IMG/VR virus record: IMGVR_UViG_3300042731_000701
Span: 1 to 23,148 of that record
DNA length: 23,148 bases
Strand: one strand, 5' to 3'
From: a virus
This document shows positions 20,293-23,148 of the stretch, piece by piece (position 1 is the stretch's first letter; each line of letters begins with the position of its first letter). The notes beneath the pieces were generated by a model that saw only the letters and a list, made by a program, of their open reading frames with translations, had not been told where the DNA came from and ran no database searches. Made by a program: the position numbers and the translations under genes.

Positions 20293-22290
20293 TTAAGTTT
20301 CCTTAGGTTCTTTAGTTTCCTGTTTGGCTTTACGCCTAGATTCCATCTCCTTGGTAATTATCTCTAACTCTTTTAGAGCTAATTCACGTTCTTTGTTTAT
20401 TTGATCAAGGTGCTGTTGAACCTCCTTCTGCTGTTGTTCAGAAAGTTTAATATCAAGTTGACGTAATGTACTAATAGCAGAGGCATTATCTCTAATAGCT
20501 TGAGCCCTAATCTTAGTAGCCTCAAGCTGACGCTCGATCATACGATCTTGAGCCTCCATCTGCAACTTCTGTTTTTCTAGTTCAATCTTAGGATCAGGCT
20601 GAGGTTGAACAGTCATCAATTCCTTGATGTTCTCTTGGTTTTCCGCCTCAAGAATCATGCGAGTAACTACAGTCGGATTCAACGGAAGCCCTTCTCGTAG
20701 TTTTACAAGTAATCCATTAGCCTTGACAATCTTCTGAGCTTCTTGAACCATGTCAGGCTCAGCTGAAGGAATTACATCTAGATTCTCTAGACTAAAATCC
20801 TCGCTCATCTTTACAGGCTCGTCAAGGATAGTCTGATACATCTCATCGTCAGGATACAAAGAATTTAATCTGTAAAGCTTTTTAAGCTCTTCAGTAAACG
20901 ACCTATAAACACGTTTATAGATACCGTTAAATACTTTTATACCTTGTTCTAATACTGCTTCAGTAGTAGAAAATGGAGTATTCTGACCTGGAGATTTACC
21001 AACCATTACATCTTGAATGGATGCCAAATCTTTAGATCCTTGAATCAACAACCCGAGTAATTGAAAAAGAGTTGAGGACGGTTCTTTTACTGGTAATGGA
21101 TAAATGACTTTACGCAAATCTTCTGCATGAATCGGAAGCATAGTCCATTTACCCGGAGTAAAACCAAAACTTCCTCCTGGAGTTCTCGCACCTTTTCCTA
21201 TAAACCCGCCTTGAATATTAGACAATACGCCTGCATCTACAAGAAGATTTATAATTGTATTGATTGCTTCGTTAGACGGACCTAATAGAATACCAAACCC
21301 AATAGCATAAACCTTGCTTTCTGGATCAGGCATAAATTGATATGCAGTAAAGTAGTTGGTAGGAACTATTTTGATTAAATTCCCATCTTCGTCTTGTTTA
21401 ATATCTTCTGGTCTATCCCACCTAGCTACTATACGAGCTACTTCGTGAGTAGACTTCTTGATATAAACAATATACGGTTCTTTATAGCCATCCTCATCCA
21501 AATCAAGCTCTGTATGAACTTCATAGAATAAATGATCGTGACTTCCATATTCCTTACTGCCGTTACTTGCTGGTGGGGTTAAGCCTTGAATTGTGTCTTC
21601 TGGACCCTCCCGTTTCATTTCTTCTGGAGAGTCTTTATCAAGCTCTATATCATCAAATAAACCAGCATTAATATACTCTATAACGATATTTTCAGGTAAG
21701 CTGTACCTGTGAGTCATTCGAGCCGATTTGTAGTCTCGTGCTGCATAATTAATGATAACATCACGAGGATGAATCATTATAGAATATTTCTTAGCGTCGA
21801 TAGGATCAAAGTAAGTCTTCTTGTAGACTAGTCCTATTACAGGTAAAAGAAATAAAAGTCTATCCATTTCCTCGTGCCAATCTGGCATAAGGTCATTAAT
21901 TTGAATAGACATGTAGCTTGCTATACGATTACCTACTTGCGTCTTAGATCCGTCTTTATCCTTACCTATAATCTTAGGTTTAACAAGATCCTTGTTATTA
22001 AGTAGGGACGCGTAGGCGCGTGAATGAAACTGCACAGCAGCAGTATTCAATACAGGAAATTTTATATTTGAGGCATTTGGCCACGGAGTACTTTTAGGCG
22101 AAATAACTTGAGTAGCTAAAGTTAACCAACGATCGTTCTTTTCTTCCCAATCTTTTCTTGAGTCAAGATCTTCGTCGATTAAACTAACAAGTTCATTACC
22201 TATTTCTTTTAGCTTATCTTCATCAATGTATTTAGTTAAATTTAACTCTTGATGAGCAGTAGCAATATCGTAAGGTTCTTTGTCTGCCAT
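20293..22290 (-). CDS. Portal protein (P22 gp1-like)
   Basis: A 665-residue protein forming the dodecameric DNA channel at one capsid vertex; it recruits terminase and nucleates head assembly. Family features: N-terminal WPNASNIKFPVLNTAAVQFH, WHEEMDRLLFLLPVIGLVYK, MIHPRDVIINYAARDYKSAR, the acidic DLDEDGYKEPYIVYI strand, GFGILLGPSNEAINTIINLL and LASIQDVMVGKSPGQNTPFS. These conserved segments belong to the podovirus P22-type portal group. Residues about 575-655 are a long Gln/Glu/Lys/Arg helical region (EKQKLQMEAQDRMIERQLEA), consistent with the C-terminal barrel of P22-like portals that extends into the head. It starts one base after the terminase stop (TAATATG). Confidence 0.93.
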   Translation of the reverse strand: MADKEPYDIATAHQELNLTKYIDEDKLKEIGNELVSLIDEDLDSRKDWEEKNDRWLTLATQVISPKSTPWPNASNIKFPVLNTAAVQFHSRAYASLLNNKDLVKPKIIGKDKDGSKTQVGNRIASYMSIQINDLMPDWHEEMDRLLFLLPVIGLVYKKTYFDPIDAKKYSIMIHPRDVIINYAARDYKSARMTHRYSLPENIVIEYINAGLFDDIELDKDSPEEMKREGPEDTIQGLTPPASNGSKEYGSHDHLFYEVHTELDLDEDGYKEPYIVYIKKSTHEVARIVARWDRPEDIKQDEDGNLIKIVPTNYFTAYQFMPDPESKVYAIGFGILLGPSNEAINTIINLLVDAGVLSNIQGGFIGKGARTPGGSFGFTPGKWTMLPIHAEDLRKVIYPLPVKEPSSTLFQLLGLLIQGSKDLASIQDVMVGKSPGQNTPFSTTEAVLEQGIKVFNGIYKRVYRSFTEELKKLYRLNSLYPDDEMYQTILDEPVKMSEDFSLENLDVIPSAEPDMVQEAQKIVKANGLLVKLREGLPLNPTVVTRMILEAENQENIKELMTVQPQPDPKIELEKQKLQMEAQDRMIERQLEATKIRAQAIRDNASAISTLRQLDIKLSEQQQKEVQQHLDQINKERELALKELEIITKEMESRRKAKQETKEPKET

Positions 22291-22291
22291 A

Positions 22292-23148
22292 TTAGTAATG
22301 TGTTATCCAATTCATTCCGATTTCGATAGGATCTTGAAGTTCCTCTTTTTCTTCTTCGTAGAGTTCTTCTTCGATTTCTTTTTTAGTTGGAACATAAGCC
22401 ATTTTATCAATCATGAAACCTAACCAAGCTAGAGCATCTACTTGGTCGTTGTATTTACCACGAGGAAAATGTATTAACTCTTGCTGTAACTCAGGCCACC
22501 ATTCTGCGTCTTGATCAAATTGAACTTTGCCGGCCCTAATCAATTTTTGGATCGGTCTAGCTCGGACTTCCTTATCGTGAATTGGAGGTAGTTTTTCAAT
22601 AGAAACGTATGGATTACCATCTATACCCATTTCCTTGTACAGAATAGGTCCTATGGCTTTAGCGATGTTTTCTTGCTCAATCCCGAATAATTCAATATCG
22701 TATCTACCTTGAGTAGCGAAGATATTATTAATAATATCCAGAGAATCTCCACGAAATCGTAATACATCGACAATCTGTAGAACGCCTGAATTTAGTAGCT
22801 TACCTGTAATAATTACTGAGTAGGCTCTGTGGTCCTTTTGGGATATAGCCAAATCCGCCGCAGCATAATGTTCTCCGTACTCACCTAAAGTTTCTTCGTC
22901 TATAGGAAGTAGGTCTGCTTTTCGAAAATATGCTGTAGATTCATCGATGGGATAATTCAGGTACTCTTGTGAGTATCCTTCAGGATGGCCTTGATTTATA
23001 TAGCGTTGACGTATGGCCTTAAGGCGTTCCTCGCTAAACTTCTCTGGCCACAGAATTTTAGAAAAATCCTTATTGTGAGCTTGGTATCTGTACGATACCC
23101 AATCTCCTGGTTCATATTTATCTTGAGGTTTCCACCACTTCAGACCGT
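22292..23148 (-). CDS. Terminase large subunit, C-terminal part (N-terminus beyond window)
   Basis: ATP-driven DNA packaging motor and headful nuclease. The frame is open to the right edge, so only about the last 284 residues are present. A TTG at 22852 is internal to conserved sequence and is not the start. From the edge, the visible part reads LKWWKPQDKYEPGDW, then SYRYQAHNKDFSKILWPEKF, GYSQEYLNYPIDES and the nuclease block HYAAADLAISQKDHRAYSVI, whose Asp is the first metal ligand. Near the end, GKYNDQVDALAWLGFMIDK supplies the final nuclease motif (DQVDA). The ATPase domain (Walker A and B) is not in the window. An acidic C-terminal tail (KKEIEEELYEEEKEELQDPI) precedes the stop. The gene leads the packaging-capsid operon. 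Confidence 0.92.
   Translation of the reverse strand, partial: GLKWWKPQDKYEPGDWVSYRYQAHNKDFSKILWPEKFSEERLKAIRQRYINQGHPEGYSQEYLNYPIDESTAYFRKADLLPIDEETLGEYGEHYAAADLAISQKDHRAYSVIITGKLLNSGVLQIVDVLRFRGDSLDIINNIFATQGRYDIELFGIEQENIAKAIGPILYKEMGIDGNPYVSIEKLPPIHDKEVRARPIQKLIRAGKVQFDQDAEWWPELQQELIHFPRGKYNDQVDALAWLGFMIDKMAYVPTKKEIEEELYEEEKEELQDPIEIGMNWITHY

Noticed and set aside
1-23148. Defence system, transposon, tRNA or integration site
   Set aside because: No transposase, integrase, terminal inverted repeats, cloverleaf or defence-type gene pair was seen on either strand. Essentially all - strand sequence is explained by the virion operon.

Overview
The window is a piece of a tailed double-stranded DNA phage genome (or an integrated copy), most likely a short-tailed podovirus with a P22-type portal and tail machine. 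The evidence is a complete run of virion assembly genes: terminase large subunit, P22 gp1-like portal, scaffold, HK97-fold capsid protein, gp4-like adaptor, gp10-like tail hub and a set of ejection proteins. There are no rRNA, tRNA, transposase or bacterial housekeeping genes. Base composition is moderately AT-rich. The host cannot be read from the sequence. Both ends of the window cut genes: a ribonucleotide reductase on the left and the terminase on the right.

Left edge (1-1478, + strand): the C-terminal two thirds of an adenosylcobalamin-dependent (class II, monomeric) ribonucleoside-triphosphate reductase, which would supply dNTPs for phage replication. It runs head-on into the late genes, and a strong hairpin flanked by A and T tracts on both sides (1504-1535) separates the two transcription units.

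Right to left on the - strand (23148 down to 1545) lies one continuous late operon. Packaging and capsid genes come first: terminase large subunit (partial), portal, a small unknown protein, a GroES-like co-chaperonin, scaffold, an AT-hook-like protein, a putative decoration protein, the major capsid protein and a putative minor structural protein. A receptor-binding or adhesin cassette follows: a Kelch-propeller protein, a modular tail protein and a 49-residue tryptophan-repeat miniprotein. Next come connector and tail hub genes: a small beta protein, a zinc-ribbon protein, gp4-like adaptor and gp10-like hub. A second group of small receptor-binding or fibre proteins follows, then three putative DNA-ejection or internal virion proteins, and finally a small single-pass membrane protein.

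Genes are packed with almost no spacing. Several junctions are TAATG (stop and start share one base), and others bury the upstream stop codon in the next Shine-Dalgarno sequence, so much of the operon looks translationally coupled. The co-chaperonin sits just ahead of scaffold and capsid, which suggests a role in folding the capsid protein with host GroEL.

The most interesting features are the first adhesin cassette (about 13150-15930), which has visibly higher GC than its flanks and is probably imported; a jelly-roll-like domain shared by two distant genes; a probable domain insertion in the tail hub; two independent tandem repeats in one ejection protein; and the 49-residue miniprotein. No wholly new multi-gene system such as a defence island is visible. 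The novelty is in virion architecture.
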